A stretch of DNA of 64,000 nt from Saussurea involucrata (GCA_033807775.1 CM066314.1:93474929-93538928), one strand, 5' to 3'. Numbered from the stretch's first letter, positions 44,471 to 55,948 are shown. The notes: generated from the sequence alone by a model not told the origin. Numbers and translations: made by a program.

Positions 44471-47400
44471 TCACAGAGACTTAGGTACCCATATCCATAT
44501 GGGTCCAATATTGTTAGAATTTTTCAAGTTTGCCTTAGCATTCTTGAAATACATTTTATCCTTTGTAGAAAGATCAGATTGTTTCTCTCTAGGTTTTGAC
44601 TTTGGAGTTTTAGTGGAGAGTAAGAAATCTGGACTTGAGAAGTGTTTATTCAATTTGAACATAAGATCAAAACAATGACAGTACTGAATATGAGACGTGA
44701 TTCGTTTGAACTTTTCATTGAATTCATTGAACTGAGCCACAGAGGCATTACACTCTTTCTTTACATTAGATTTCCTAATACAAGAAGATCTATGAATACT
44801 AGAATGTTGTTTGCAAAAGTCTTGTTTAGTTCCTGCCTTCTGTGACTCTCTTCTGTGGTGAAAATCTTTCTTCACTGTCACAGAGGAAAAGTATTTGTTA
44901 GCTTCAGGCCATTTTCCCTTTTGTTGCCAAGTGGGATTATCTTTAATTTTCCTTAAAGGTTTTGAAAATTTTGAACTTTTAGGATCTACAGAGTTCTTCT
45001 TTAATATATCAAGTTCAGCAGAGGTTTTGACTTTTAAATACATGTTCAGAAAATCTGGGCAGATAGGTATCTCTGTGATTTTCTCTTTTGGAGAAATAGT
45101 TCTGTTAAGAACTTCAGAGGAGATTTTAACATCCTCTGTGTCATAGTGAACTATCCCTGATTTAGAATCAGTCTCTGAGTCGTCAGAGGTTGAATCGTCC
45201 TCATATACAGAGGTTGAGTCATCTCTTTCGACAGAGGCTGGATTTTCTGAGCAAGTATCGTACGAGCTTTCTTCCTCTGTAGAATGACTTTCATAGATGG
45301 CAGAGGTATCTGATGAGATCTTTTCAGCGAGAATTTGATCTATAGAAGATGTACTGAGATTTTCTAAAACATTTTATTTCAAAACTTCCAAAATTTCTTT
45401 TTCAATAGATTTTTCAAGTTTTTCTTCTGAAAAGATGGGTTTAAACTCAGGAGCTTCTGCTGATAATTTCTTTTCATCGTTTATTATGCAGACAAAAGCG
45501 ACCTGTGTTTGAGTCTCTGGTTTACCAAACTTAAAGATACCAATCTGATCTTGTGTTTTCAGATATTTCTTTGGTTTGATTCCTCTATTGACAGAGGTTG
45601 AAGATGATGAATCTGTATTTTCAAACCATACATTGATCATCTTTGTATGTTTCCTCAAGTGAGGTTCTGCAGAGATTTTAACCCTTTTACCTACAGAAAG
45701 TAAGTTTGGAAAGTTTGGTTTGTTAGTTTTTCCCAAAACAAATAGAGAAGACAGAGGTTTTAGTTGTTTATTTTCAACTCCTAAGGTAATATCACTGTAC
45801 CCTATACCTCGTCTTGCTATTTGAGAGTTTACCTTTTCATACACCTTCTGTGCATCTTTATAGTTTTTAAGTAAAACTTCTCTTCTTAAAAGATCTTGCC
45901 AAAGTACCTCTCTTTCTTTTTGAAAGTATTCTTTGAGAGCTCTTATGTCTGTTGTTTCACTTCTTGAAACTGAAAGTTCTTTTGTTTTGATTTTTAAAGC
46001 ATAGGTTAGATCAGAAATTTGCCTTTTTAAAGGATCTACATTTTTGCTCCAATATTTTTCGATTTTTTCTTTTTCTTCAAAGATTTTGGCTTTTTCTTGA
46101 GTGAGAAGCCTTACTTCTCTCTCATTAAAGGTTAGCCTTTTCTGAATACTTTTATTTACTTCTTTCAGTTCAATGTTAAGTTTAAATAAATCATCATCTA
46201 AAGTATTAATACTTGAGGTAGAGTTTGAAATGGATACCTCAGTGTCAGTGCCGGAGTCAACTTCTGCCATGCCACAGAACAGGGCATTGGTGGGGAATTC
46301 ATCGTCAGAGGTAGAGTCTGACTCGAAGTCCTCCTTGTTTGCCTCAGAATGCCCTCTGTTCTCCATTAGGGATTTTTGCGCATAATACTCAGCCTTCTTT
46401 TTGTAAAAAGCTGAGTCCTTCTGTGGGCGATTTTGTCTACTTCTGCATTCTTTTGCGAAATGACCTGGCTTGCAGCAGTTGAAACAACCTTGGGAGGTGT
46501 TTCCAGTTCGATCTTCGGACTTCTGTTGGTCTCCACCTTTCTCTGTTTGGCATTCGTTTGCGTAATGACCAGGCTTACCACATTTGTAGCATTCTTGTGT
46601 GTGGCCTACCTTGTCATCTGATCTATATCGGTCATTTCCTCCGTAGCTTCTGTCGCTCAACCTATGTTGGTCATCATTTCTGTAGTCTGACCTCTGTTGG
46701 TTACTTGATTCTTCTCTTCTTCCATCATCTCTTCTACCAGAATTCCTTTGGTTATTTCTAAACTCTCTTGTAAATAGAGCCATTGATTTAGCTAATGATG
46801 CAAGAGTTATTTCTTCCTCTATCAGCTCGTCTTCTTCGCTATCAATCATTACCATCTTCTTTTTCTCCTTCTTTTTCTTCTCTGTAGATCTCTCATTTCT
46901 TGGTCTGTCCGTAGCCTCTGTTGATTTACTAACCAATGCGTATGGTATAATGGTTAGTGTTTTAGCTTGAGCTATTTAAGGCTCTTGTGCGGCTAGTGTT
47001 CCATAGAGATCAGAGAGTTTCCAGGAGTCTAGATCTTGATTTGTTTGTAAAGACATAGACAACTGAAGCCACTCATCGTTCAGGCTCTTTAGAAACATGA
47101 CGTTATTTTCTTCCGTGGTTCTGTGAATACCAGACTTTCTGCATTTGTTTATGAGAGAGTTGAATCGATCGTATGTTGTTTGCAGAGATTCTGTTGCAGA
47201 GGCTCTGAAGGCATGATACTCGTTTATGTATTGTGCTCTTTGGTTCTTCTGTGTTTTAGCACCCCCTTCCAGTTGTCTTTCTAATTCTTTCCAAAGATCG
47301 TGCGCTGTTTCGCATGCATCTAAAGATTGAAATATTTCGTTGGGGATAGCCATGATTAATATTCTTTTCGTTTTCTGTGCAACTTCATCTTTTGCCTTAT

Positions 47401-47653
47401 CTTCATCTGACCAGTCTACTTTTGGCTTAGGTTTTTTATGTTCAGGGATTTCAAGAGATTCATTAGTAGCTGGTACACGTGGCATAGTTATCATAGGAAC
47501 CGGAGGAAGATTATAAAGATATTGTTTGAGATTTTTTTCAGTACCCTCAAAAAAATGAACCATTCTTATTTTCCATTGAGGATACTCATCTCTAAGAAGA
47601 GTAGGAGGTTTAGTTAATGAGCCAGCAGTAAAAAAGTTATTGGTATTTGTCAT
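44471..47653 (-). pseudogene. S1 gag, very long, two zinc knuckles and coiled coil, two stop codons
   Basis: Chosen start ATG at 47653 (MTNTNNFFTAG); the upstream extension to 47854 overlaps the primer binding site and LTR and is not used. Capsid part 47653-46979 (WKIRMVHFFEGTE, LWKELERQLEGG). In-frame TAA at 46976-46978. The next 533 codons hold a basic stretch, CCHC knuckles CYKCGKPGHYANEC and CFNCCKPGHFAKEC, and a coiled-coil region of about 120 residues (LKEVNKSIQKRL...KVYEKVNSQIA). TAA at 45374-45376, then about 300 more codons in the same frame to IWVPK at 44480. A long gag with a coiled coil after the knuckles is characteristic of Sireviruses. Confidence 0.85.
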
Positions 47654-47813
47654 TTTAAGAAAAGGATAATCTGATGGAGGATTTATGAGTATGAAGATCT
47701 GAAAGTTTTTCTGGGTACAACTAATATCCAGAAATATGGTGATGAAGAGAGAAAATAATCTATCAGATAAAAGTTGTAAAACGAGGATCACTTGATATTG
47801 AAAATCAAGCTTT
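47654..47813 (-). other. S1 untranslated leader
   Basis: 160 bp between primer binding site and gag ATG. No feature beyond the absence of an upstream ATG frame of note. Confidence 0.6.
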
Positions 47814-47825
47814 GCTCTGATACCA
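47814..47825 (-). other. Primer binding site of S1 (initiator-Met tRNA)
   Basis: The minus strand reads TGGTATCAGAGC, separated by two bases from the 5' LTR. Confidence 0.92.
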
Positions 47826-47827
47826 AT

Positions 47828-48665
47828 TGTTGGTTCCCGTTTTGCTTTAAACAAGATTATCAGATCTATTAGTTCAAGTTAATGTTTGATGCGGAAGCGT
47901 ATTTGAAGAACTAATAGATAAGTTTGATAGATTTAGACCAAAATATAAATAAACAGTGAACAGAATATTATATCTTAAAGTTTACTGAATATAAAAAATA
48001 AGAACAGGTTTAAGAACTGTGAGTAAGAAAAGCTTCAAAACAGATCTGACTTTTAAGGTGAATAAGCTTTTGTGTTCTTGTGATGTTTGATTTATATGTG
48101 ATAAGGAAGAACTCAACATGAGTCTTCCTTATATACTACTCTAAAGGGGACCATAAAGCATATGCTACTATTCAGACGGTACTGATGAATAGTTGAATGG
48201 ATGTCGTGAACAGTTGCAAGTGTGGCATGAACAGTCAGACGTGCTGTATTGCATTTAATGCAGCAGACGTCTATTATGTACTAAGCCCTATTGAATCCAA
48301 TCAGAGTTTGACACGTCGACGTTGGACAGGGCATGCTACCATGCAAGTTGATGAACAGGTCCTGTAACAGTAGCAAGATATTGTAAATATCTTCAAGTCT
48401 TATTGTGAGGACCACAGAGGCTCTGTAATGAGTTACATAGGTTCTGCGGTCTGGTCCTCTGTGGAGCAGTCTTCCCCGGATTCCGAGTTATTGATCTTCT
48501 TTGTGCGTATGACAGAGCTTCTGTAGCGCGCCTCTTTAGCTTCTGTAGATTCTTGATCTTGATCTCTCGGTAAGTCCGGCAGAGCCTCTGTAAGAGGCTT
48601 TCTTCACTTAGCCTATTTTTCACTACTTCTAAATACTTCTTTGATTAGGAAGATTGAAGCTAACA
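47828..48665 (-). repeat. 5' LTR of S1 (838 bp)
   Basis: Same length and termini as 34109-34946. Ten differences counted by eye, seven of them transitions. Next to the target-site copy CGGGT at 48666-48670. Confidence 0.93.
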
Positions 48666-48670
48666 CGGGT

Positions 48671-49743
48671 TATCACCCCCCCTAAATCTTACCGCAAGTG
48701 TACGGTGTCGAAATCAAGTAATACGTACGGAAGTACGAGTATCGAATCCACGGGAACTAAGAACTAAGTATCACAATGACTACAATTGCTATTAACTGAA
48801 CTGTCGAAATTGAGAGATGATTGGTATTAAACTAATTAATTGCAACAAGAAAATCACAAACGGAACAGTAGGCAACTTGAGGAAAATTCGATAGAGAAAA
48901 CAGTTGAGGGTTGGAAATCCTTAGGTTTTCACATACGAATATTTGACTAAAACATTTACCAGTTAATCCCCTTAATGAATACCCAATCTCTAAAATAACC
49001 GTTGTTCTCTTTCGAGCAACATCGGGTTTTATTTTGAAAATGACAAGTTTTATCTTTCGATCTCAACCTATGGATTTCAAAACACATTATGCGCAAGATT
49101 CATGTTTGAACGGATAGATTTAATCTCTCGATCTCAACCTAAATGGTTCAATTAGGACTAAAGCGTATTCGGTATATCTCTATCACCAAATTCTCGCCTT
49201 AGGCATGCAATTCCTAGTTCTAACTTACAGTTAATTCTCTCGAACTCAACTGGAAGCAACAAAACAATTGAAAGCTAGCAAAACTCTCATAAGCATTAAA
49301 AACTAAATCACAAGCTTCATTAAAATAGGAAAAACTGATAAAAGTCATTCGTCATCCGTTCATATGTTCAAACCTAATTCAATCCAACCCCCAACATCTA
49401 AAGATTAGTTCATGATGTTGGGGGACAAAAACATAGGAGAAGAAAAGGAAACAATGAACGAAAACATGATAAAAGTGATCGTGGTGAATGTGGTAGATGT
49501 ACTCCCTTCTCCCGGCTCTAATCCGCGTCTCGTTGTGAACTTCTTCTCGATATGTCCTCTATCGTCGCTCCAAAAGGCGTGAAAAGTGTCCGGAAATCGC
49601 CCCAAGTCGTCTGCCGTTCGTCGTGTGTGAGTTGCCTCGAGAGTTGTAACCAGAATCACCTAACATCTGAAAATCGCCAAACTAATACGCTGGAACAGGG
49701 AGTCCCTCGACTTGTCCCGCGGTTTGCCAACCGCGTGGCAAGT
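48671..49743 (-). repeat. 5' LTR of A, central part
   Basis: Continues LTR A after S1 (TATCACCCCC...), collinear with 6195-7265. Ends at GGCAAGT, where CAAGT (49739-49743) is the target site used by C. It contains a hairpin CGCGGTT/AACCGCG near 49718-49735. The 3' LTR has a different stem at the same place. Confidence 0.85.
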
Positions 49744-51338
49744 TGTAACAACCCGGTTCTCAGATATATACAAATAACATACATTCCATATCATGATATC
49801 ATTAAAAAGGTACATCATATTTCACATACGGTCCCACAGTCTAGCAAAACATAGTAGATAATTCAGTACAAACTTTTACAATTTAATTACATGTTTAATA
49901 ACAACGAAGTCTCAAGTACAAAAATACATCCATAACTTCTAAACTGACTTCTTCACAAAAGTTATCCTTCAATAGTCCTACTTATTTGCTCTTACCGGAA
50001 CCGCCACCTGGAATACATGATTTTTAAAACAGAAAATGAGGGTTAGACCTAAGGGTCTAGTGAGTAAATCCCTGACATTTGTAATTCATTAAAAAAAATT
50101 CATTTATATGATACACTCTTTATATAAATACACATACATCACACGTAAGTAAATACCAACTAGCATTTATGTATCATACTTGTCTCATTCCACCTTATCC
50201 CTCCACCAATGGCCAATATCAATTGGTTGCGAGCCAATTTATCACACCGGTCCAAAGCCCGGCCACGTATTATAATTTCATATAATACTCACGTAATTAT
50301 AATATCTCAATATATTATAATCACCCACGTATGACATATTCATACACTTTATCAAATATTCGTTATTCACATAATACATTCCAGTAAAATACTTTTTAAA
50401 GTAAAACTCACCTGATCTTTTTAGCAAAGGTCCTTCAAACTTTCCTCAAAACAAATTAACTTTTAACCCCGATCCTTAGTATCTGAAACAAATTAAAATG
50501 TACATACTCTTTAACACGTAAACAGGTAATTCACACTTTTCGCAACCCACTATTACGAAAACCTCACTTCTCGCAACCCATAGTTGCGAGTTCCTTACTT
50601 TTCGCAACCAACAGTTACGAAAATCTCACTTCTCGCAATCCACAGTTGCGAGTTCCTTACTTTTCGCAACCAACTGTTGCGAGATCCTAACTTTGCGTTT
50701 TAGTTACTTGCGCAAAGTGGACTTTTCGCAACCAAGGCTTGCGAATTCTTACTTTTCGCAAAAACACTGTTCATCGTCTTTTTCAGAAAAGTTCAGTTCA
50801 TTTGCAGGAATCCATCTTATACCCAGATTTTGTACAGAAGTGTTCTAAACTCCATTTAACACCTAAAATTGTAACTAAATTCACAAATTCTTCTAAAATT
50901 ACCTAAACCCACTTCAAAGTTCATATGAAACCTAATTATCATAAAAGAGAGCTTAAATCAGAAAATTACCTCTTTGATTTTACTGCACCAAACACAAAAT
51001 CCCAGCTGAGTATCTTTAATCTTCTTCTTCTTCGATGGTTCTTCTTCTCTCTCTTTCTCTGCCGTGAACAAATTCACACACACACACTATTTGGGTTTTG
51101 CTTGAAAGTCTCAAAAATGAGATATTTCCTCTAATTAGACTACTGAGTCGGTTTTGGGTGAAGATTGTTTTCACCTTTAACCAATTAAACCCCACTTTTC
51201 TCTTAATTGACATAACTCACCCCCAAACTTCCCAATACAATTTAAAACTTACCCTTTTAACTTCTAATTCCTCAAATACTATAGTAAAGACTTATAAAAT
51301 ATTTAAATTTAATTTAAATAAAATACCTGGTTATTACA
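49744..51338 (-). repeat. 3' LTR of C (1595 bp)
   Basis: TGTAACAACCCGG to CCTGGTTATTACA. Hairpins TAGACC/GGTCTA (50044-50059) and AATTGG/CCAATT (50221-50239). A repeated CGCAAC/GTTGCG hairpin block at 50535-50765. Confidence 0.92.
50535..50765 (-). repeat. Array of CGCAAC-GTTGCG hairpins in LTR C
   Basis: Alternating units of two kinds, one with arms TTTTCG...CGAAAA, the other with arms CTCGCAAC...GTTGCGAG. They are joined by ACCTCACTT or TTCCTTACTT-like spacers, repeating about every 65 bp. The second LTR has the same block at 57003-57230. Confidence 0.85.
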
Positions 51339-51340
51339 AC

Positions 51341-51352
51341 ATCTCACCCTTA
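51341..51352 (-). other. Polypurine tract of C
   Basis: The minus strand reads TAAGGGTGAGAT just before the 3' LTR, with the GAATTCCG/CGGAATTC hairpin next to it, as in B. It has a T where B has G. Confidence 0.65.
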
Positions 51353-51376
51353 AAAGAATTCCGTCCCGGAATTCAG

Positions 51377-54300
51377 TCAAGCGAACAGATGAGGGTATTT
51401 GGCTCTCATTTCCGACTCTGATTCCCACGTCGCATCCTGACCTCTATGATGTTTCCACTGAACTTTTACCTGTCTGATCTCTTTGTTCCTCAATACTTTG
51501 AATTTGTGATCAACTATAGCTTCCGGTTCCTCCACATAGTTCAGCTTTTCATCAACCTGAATATCTGGTAGAGAGACTGCCTGGTCTGAAGTCACCAAAC
51601 ACTTCCGAAAATTCGATACATGGAACGCGTTGTGAATCCTGCTTAATTCCGGCGGAAGATCCAATCGGTACACTACTTCGCCGATCCTTTCCGTAATTGC
51701 AAACGGTCCGATATACCTTGGACTAAGTTTACCTTGCTTCCCAAATCGTATGACCCCTTTCCAAGGTGAGACTTTCAACATTACAAAGTCTCCAACCTGG
51801 AATTCTAACGGTTTCCGGCGTAGATCTGCATAACTTTTCTGTCTGTCTTGAGCCACTTTTAATCTGTCCCGAATCTGAGTGATCTTATCCGCTGTTAACT
51901 GTACTATTTCTGGCCCTGCTAATTGTTTCTCCCCCACTTTATTCCAACACAGAGGCGTTCGGCATTTTCTACCATACAATACTTCAAACGGTGCCGCTTG
52001 AATGTTGGAATGATAACTGTTGTTGTAGGCGAATTCTATCAAAGGCAGATGTTTGTCCCACGATCCCCCAAAATCAACTATACAAGCCCGAAGCATATCT
52101 TCTAAAGTCTGGATTGTTCTTTCACTCTGCCCATCAGTCTGAGGATGATATGCTGTACTTAACCTTACCTGTGTTCCCATCTCTTTTTGAAAGCTTCTCC
52201 AAAATCTAGAAGTAAAACGACTATCTCGATCAGAAATAATCGAGATTGGTATTCCATGTCGAGTTACTATTTCATTAAAGTACAATTTCGCCAAACGTTC
52301 CAAGGAAGCAGTTTCTTTTATCGTCAAGAAATGAGCAGACTTCGTCAATCTATCAACAATCACCCAAATAGAATCGAATCCCTTTGAAGTTCTAGGCAAC
52401 TTGGTAATAAAATCAGTAGTGATCTGATCCCATTTCCACATTGGTATATCTAGCTGTTGTAACTGACCAAACGGCTTCTGATGTTCAATCTTTACTTTCT
52501 TGCAGGTAGTACAATCTTCCACATACTTAGCAACACTTCTCTTCATTCCCGGCCACCAATAGAATTGTTTCAAATCTCTATACATTTTATTTATACCTGG
52601 ATGAATAGAAAATCGAGATTGATGAGCTTCTTGTAGTACACGATCACGTAATCCACCCAAACGAGGCACCCAAATTCTGTTTCCTATACACAATAACCCA
52701 CGGTCATTTTTCCCAAGCAATGCTGATATTCCCACTAACCGTTCTGATTTCAAACTTTCTTCCTGATAAGCATCCATTTGGCACTTCAGCAATTCGTCAA
52801 AGATACTTGGAAGGAGTTCAGCTCGTAGCGATATCGCCTTTATCGTTCCACTTCTTTCTTGACGACTTAATGCATCGGCTACCACGTTCGCCTTCCCGGG
52901 GTGATAAAGGATTTCACAATCATAATCATTTACCAATTCCAACCATCTTCTTTGCCTCATATTCAGTTCCTTCTGATCGAAAAGATGTTGGAGACTCTTA
53001 TGGTCAGTGAAAATTTGGCATTTAGAAACATAAAGATAATGTCTCCAAATCTTCAATGCAAAGACCACTGCTGCAAGCTCCATATTGTGAGTAGGATATT
53101 GTCTTTCATGATCCTTTAGCTGACGAGAAGCATAGGCAATCACTTTTCCACGTTGCATAAGTACACATCCCAATCCTAGTTTAGAAGCATCACTGTAGAC
53201 CACCAAATCATCGGAACCTTCTGGCAATGCTAATATCGGCGCGCTGCAGAGTTTCTCCTTTAATATTCTGAATGCCTCATCTTGTTTTGCTTTCCATTCA
53301 AACTTTAAATTTTTCCGAGTTAGCTTAGTCAATGGCGTCGCGATCCGGAAAAGGTCTTTTATAAATTTCCGATAGTATCCAGCTAGACCCAGAAAACTAC
53401 GTACTTCGGTTGCCGTCTTCGGCGGTTCCCATCTTTCAATTGCTTCCACTTTCTCTGGATCAACTTGTATACCCTTTTCTGAAACTACATGACCCAAAAA
53501 CTGAACTTCCCACAACCAGAATTCACATTTAGAGAACTTAGCGTACAACTTTTCTTTCTTCAATAACTCCAAAATCAAACGAAGATGTTGCGCATGATCC
53601 TCTTTGGATCGGGAATAAATAACTATATCATCGATAAACACAATGACAAATTTATCGAGATAAGGCTTACATACCCGATTCATTAGATCCATAAAAGCGG
53701 CCGGGGCGTTCGTCAATCCGAAAGGCATTACCAAGAATTCGTAGTGGTCGTACCTAGTGCGAAAAGCAGTCTTTAGAACATCTTCTTCTTTAACCTTCAA
53801 CTGTTGGTAGCCAGATCTGAGATCAATCTTGGAGAAGTAACAAGCTCCAACTAATTGATCAAAAAGGTCATCAATTCTTGGAAGTGGATACTTGTTCTTG
53901 ATCGTACGCTTGTTCAGCTCCCGGTAATCGATACACATTCTCATTGAACCGTCCTTCTTCTTTACAAACAAAACTGGTGCACCCCAAGGCGAAAAGCTAG
54001 GTCTGATGAAGCCCTTATCGGATAAATCTTGAAGTTGTGCCATCATTTCTTTCATTTCTGGATGTGCTAGTCTATACGGCGCACGAGCGATTGGAGTGGC
54101 TCCAGGTACCAGGTCTATACCAAATTCTACTTGTCTAACAGGAGGAAGACTATTCAAGTCTTCAGAAAAAACTTCTGGATATTCACTAACGATGGGGATA
54201 TCTTCCAACTTAATCTTTTCAGGCCTACTATCTATCACATAGTCTAAATAACTCGAGCAACCCTTACTAACACATTTACGGGCTATTATCATAGATATAA

Positions 54301-55663
54301 GATTGGACTGATGATTCTTACGATCACCATAGATCACTACTGCCCTCTTATCAGGTAAAACAACGTTGATTATTTTCTTATCACAAACTATGTTAGCCCG
54401 ATTTTTAGCTAACCAATCCATCCCTACGACCACATCAAACTCGATCAACTCTATAGGAAATAGTTGTATCGGTACCCCACACCCCTCTATATTTATCATG
54501 CAACAATCAAAAACCTCTTTAACTGCCACTTGGTTATCATTTGCTGTGTCTACTAATAAAGCATGTTTTAACATTTTAGGCTCTAAATGCATGTGAGCAG
54601 CAAAGGAGGGAGACACAAAAGATCGGTTTGCACCGGAATCAAATATCACCTTAGCACGCGTGGAGTTTATGAAAAATGTACCTGTGACCACATCTGGACT
54701 TTCCTCCGCCTCTTTAGCTGTCATTTGGAATGTACGGCCCCTCGTTTTTGGCGGTTCTATTCTTGGGACTACTGGTCTAGTAATGGCTGGTTTCCCGGAT
54801 GTACCCCCTTGTTGTATTCTACCTCGTGGACAGTCTGATTGAAGGTGATCCGGAGAATTACATAAAAAGCAAAACCGCGTTGATCGACAATCTTTAACAA
54901 CATGACCGGTTTTCCCACACTTAAAACAAACCCGAGATTCCACTTGACAATTTCCTTGATGGTAGCGATTACATCTCGGACATGGTCTTTCCGCTGGTCG
55001 GAACGACGGACGGTTATCAAACCTCTGGAATCTAGATTTCTTTGGATCCTGTGGTGGTCCTTCCCATTTCCTTTTCCCCAAGCTCTTATCACCGGCATCC
55101 ATTTTATTGTCTCGTTCGACATTTTCTGCAGCATCCACAGCAACTGTAAACGTATATGGCCTTGTTGTAGTCACCAGTCTTCGAACTTCTGAATTTAACC
55201 CATATATAAATCTCTCCATTTTCATCTTTTCGGTAGCAACATAATATCCTGCAAAACGAGATTTTTCTAAAAATCTAGCAGTATAATCTCTGACTGACAA
55301 ATTCCCTTGCTGTAGATTCATAAATTCTTCTTCCAATTGTCTGACAGCAGCTTGTGGACAGAAGTGTGTTGTGAAAGCTAACACGAATTCTTCCCATGAA
55401 AAAGTAGTATATACATCCGCTCCTCTCGATTCTGTATGAGCCTCCCACCAATACAGAGCATCACCTTTTAGCATTGCAGTTCCATAAAGTACTTTATCTT
55501 GTTCGGCACATTTACACGTCTTGAAAATGGCCTCTATTTCTTTTAGCCATCTCATTGCTTTTACCGGATCCCGATCTCCTGAATATGTAGGGGGCTTGCA
55601 ACTAAGAAACATTTTATAGTCACACCTTTTCATCACCGGTAAAATAGTAGAGGTAAGTGGCAT
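51377..55663 (-). CDS. C Gag-Pol polyprotein, chromovirus (gag, PR, RT, RNase H, INT, chromodomain)
   Basis: 1428 uninterrupted codons. Gag domain about 25-180 (WEEFVLAFTTHF). Cys-rich knuckles at about 228-239, CFKCGKTGHVVKDC 246-259 and CFLCNSPDHLQSDC 265-278. PR FDSGANRSF near 341. RT about 510-720 with catalytic FIDDIVIYS 676-684. RNase H from YSDASKLGLG near 823. INT zinc region HPG...CTTCKK 1021-1055 and catalytic D1084, D1145, E1181. Integrase GPY-type end about 1290-1360. Chromodomain-like C-terminus 1379-1427 (IVDHKFKVLRNKE, WKHHRGQDATWE), expected to guide integration to marked chromatin. The ATG at 55663 is internal: the same frame reaches back to 55948 through two stop codons. Confidence 0.93.
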   Translation of the reverse strand: MPLTSTILPVMKRCDYKMFLSCKPPTYSGDRDPVKAMRWLKEIEAIFKTCKCAEQDKVLYGTAMLKGDALYWWEAHTESRGADVYTTFSWEEFVLAFTTHFCPQAAVRQLEEEFMNLQQGNLSVRDYTARFLEKSRFAGYYVATEKMKMERFIYGLNSEVRRLVTTTRPYTFTVAVDAAENVERDNKMDAGDKSLGKRKWEGPPQDPKKSRFQRFDNRPSFRPAERPCPRCNRYHQGNCQVESRVCFKCGKTGHVVKDCRSTRFCFLCNSPDHLQSDCPRGRIQQGGTSGKPAITRPVVPRIEPPKTRGRTFQMTAKEAEESPDVVTGTFFINSTRAKVIFDSGANRSFVSPSFAAHMHLEPKMLKHALLVDTANDNQVAVKEVFDCCMINIEGCGVPIQLFPIELIEFDVVVGMDWLAKNRANIVCDKKIINVVLPDKRAVVIYGDRKNHQSNLISMIIARKCVSKGCSSYLDYVIDSRPEKIKLEDIPIVSEYPEVFSEDLNSLPPVRQVEFGIDLVPGATPIARAPYRLAHPEMKEMMAQLQDLSDKGFIRPSFSPWGAPVLFVKKKDGSMRMCIDYRELNKRTIKNKYPLPRIDDLFDQLVGACYFSKIDLRSGYQQLKVKEEDVLKTAFRTRYDHYEFLVMPFGLTNAPAAFMDLMNRVCKPYLDKFVIVFIDDIVIYSRSKEDHAQHLRLILELLKKEKLYAKFSKCEFWLWEVQFLGHVVSEKGIQVDPEKVEAIERWEPPKTATEVRSFLGLAGYYRKFIKDLFRIATPLTKLTRKNLKFEWKAKQDEAFRILKEKLCSAPILALPEGSDDLVVYSDASKLGLGCVLMQRGKVIAYASRQLKDHERQYPTHNMELAAVVFALKIWRHYLYVSKCQIFTDHKSLQHLFDQKELNMRQRRWLELVNDYDCEILYHPGKANVVADALSRQERSGTIKAISLRAELLPSIFDELLKCQMDAYQEESLKSERLVGISALLGKNDRGLLCIGNRIWVPRLGGLRDRVLQEAHQSRFSIHPGINKMYRDLKQFYWWPGMKRSVAKYVEDCTTCKKVKIEHQKPFGQLQQLDIPMWKWDQITTDFITKLPRTSKGFDSIWVIVDRLTKSAHFLTIKETASLERLAKLYFNEIVTRHGIPISIISDRDSRFTSRFWRSFQKEMGTQVRLSTAYHPQTDGQSERTIQTLEDMLRACIVDFGGSWDKHLPLIEFAYNNSYHSNIQAAPFEVLYGRKCRTPLCWNKVGEKQLAGPEIVQLTADKITQIRDRLKVAQDRQKSYADLRRKPLEFQVGDFVMLKVSPWKGVIRFGKQGKLSPRYIGPFAITERIGEVVYRLDLPPELSRIHNAFHVSNFRKCLVTSDQAVSLPDIQVDEKLNYVEEPEAIVDHKFKVLRNKEIRQVKVQWKHHRGQDATWESESEMRAKYPHLFA

Positions 55664-55948
55664 TTCAACTTAGTGTTTCGGATTCGGTCTTTCAGTTTCG
55701 TTGTGACGATTATGTTCAAACATAGCTTGTATATTATCCTGTAACCTTCCCATTTCAGCCATCAGGTCATCCCGTGTAACAAATTACGTACCATGCGATT
55801 GTGTTCTACCTCCAGTTCGACCCCCAGTTCCCCTTCCGGTTCTGCCTCTACCACGATCTCCTCCTCTTCCCCCTGTTCCTAATGGTGGATTTTCTCCACC
55901 CGAATTCCTTCCTCCTCTTTCATTCCTTTGTCTAGTGCCACTTGCCAT
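55664..55948 (-). pseudogene. C gag N-terminal extension with two stop codons
   Basis: 95 codons in the same frame as the polyprotein, from an ATG at 55948, broken by TAA at 55784-55786 and 55670-55672. The first 54 residues are rich in Gly and Arg (RGGDRGRGRTGRG), then LMAEMGRLQDNIQAMFEH, a short helix. The remnant frame of B begins at the equivalent ATG, supporting this as the original start. With these stops, translation would have to begin at an internal ATG. Confidence 0.8.

Larger units (their letters stand above)
34109..48665 (-). mobile_element. Element S1: complete 14.6 kb Sirevirus-like Copia with two extra frames
   Basis: Both LTRs are 838 bp and begin TGTTGG and end TAACA. TSD CGGGT is at 34104-34108 and 48666-48670. 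Primer binding site 47814-47825, polypurine tract 34949-34956. In element sense the order is gag with two zinc knuckles and a long coiled-coil tail, PR, INT, RT, RH, a 1.4 kb spacer, frame X, frame Y. Size, long gag and genes after RNase H fit the Sirevirus (SIRE/Maximus) lineage of Copia. Confidence 0.92.

Noticed and set aside
47654..47854. Longer S1 gag start at 47854
   Set aside because: The extension would cover the primer binding site and the LTR edge and reads as random hydrophobic sequence. The ATG at 47653 is followed by a normal Copia gag start.
51377..55663. Host gene with a 1428-codon frame
   Set aside because: It contains zinc knuckles, PR, RT, RNase H, INT and chromodomain between LTRs with a target-site duplication.
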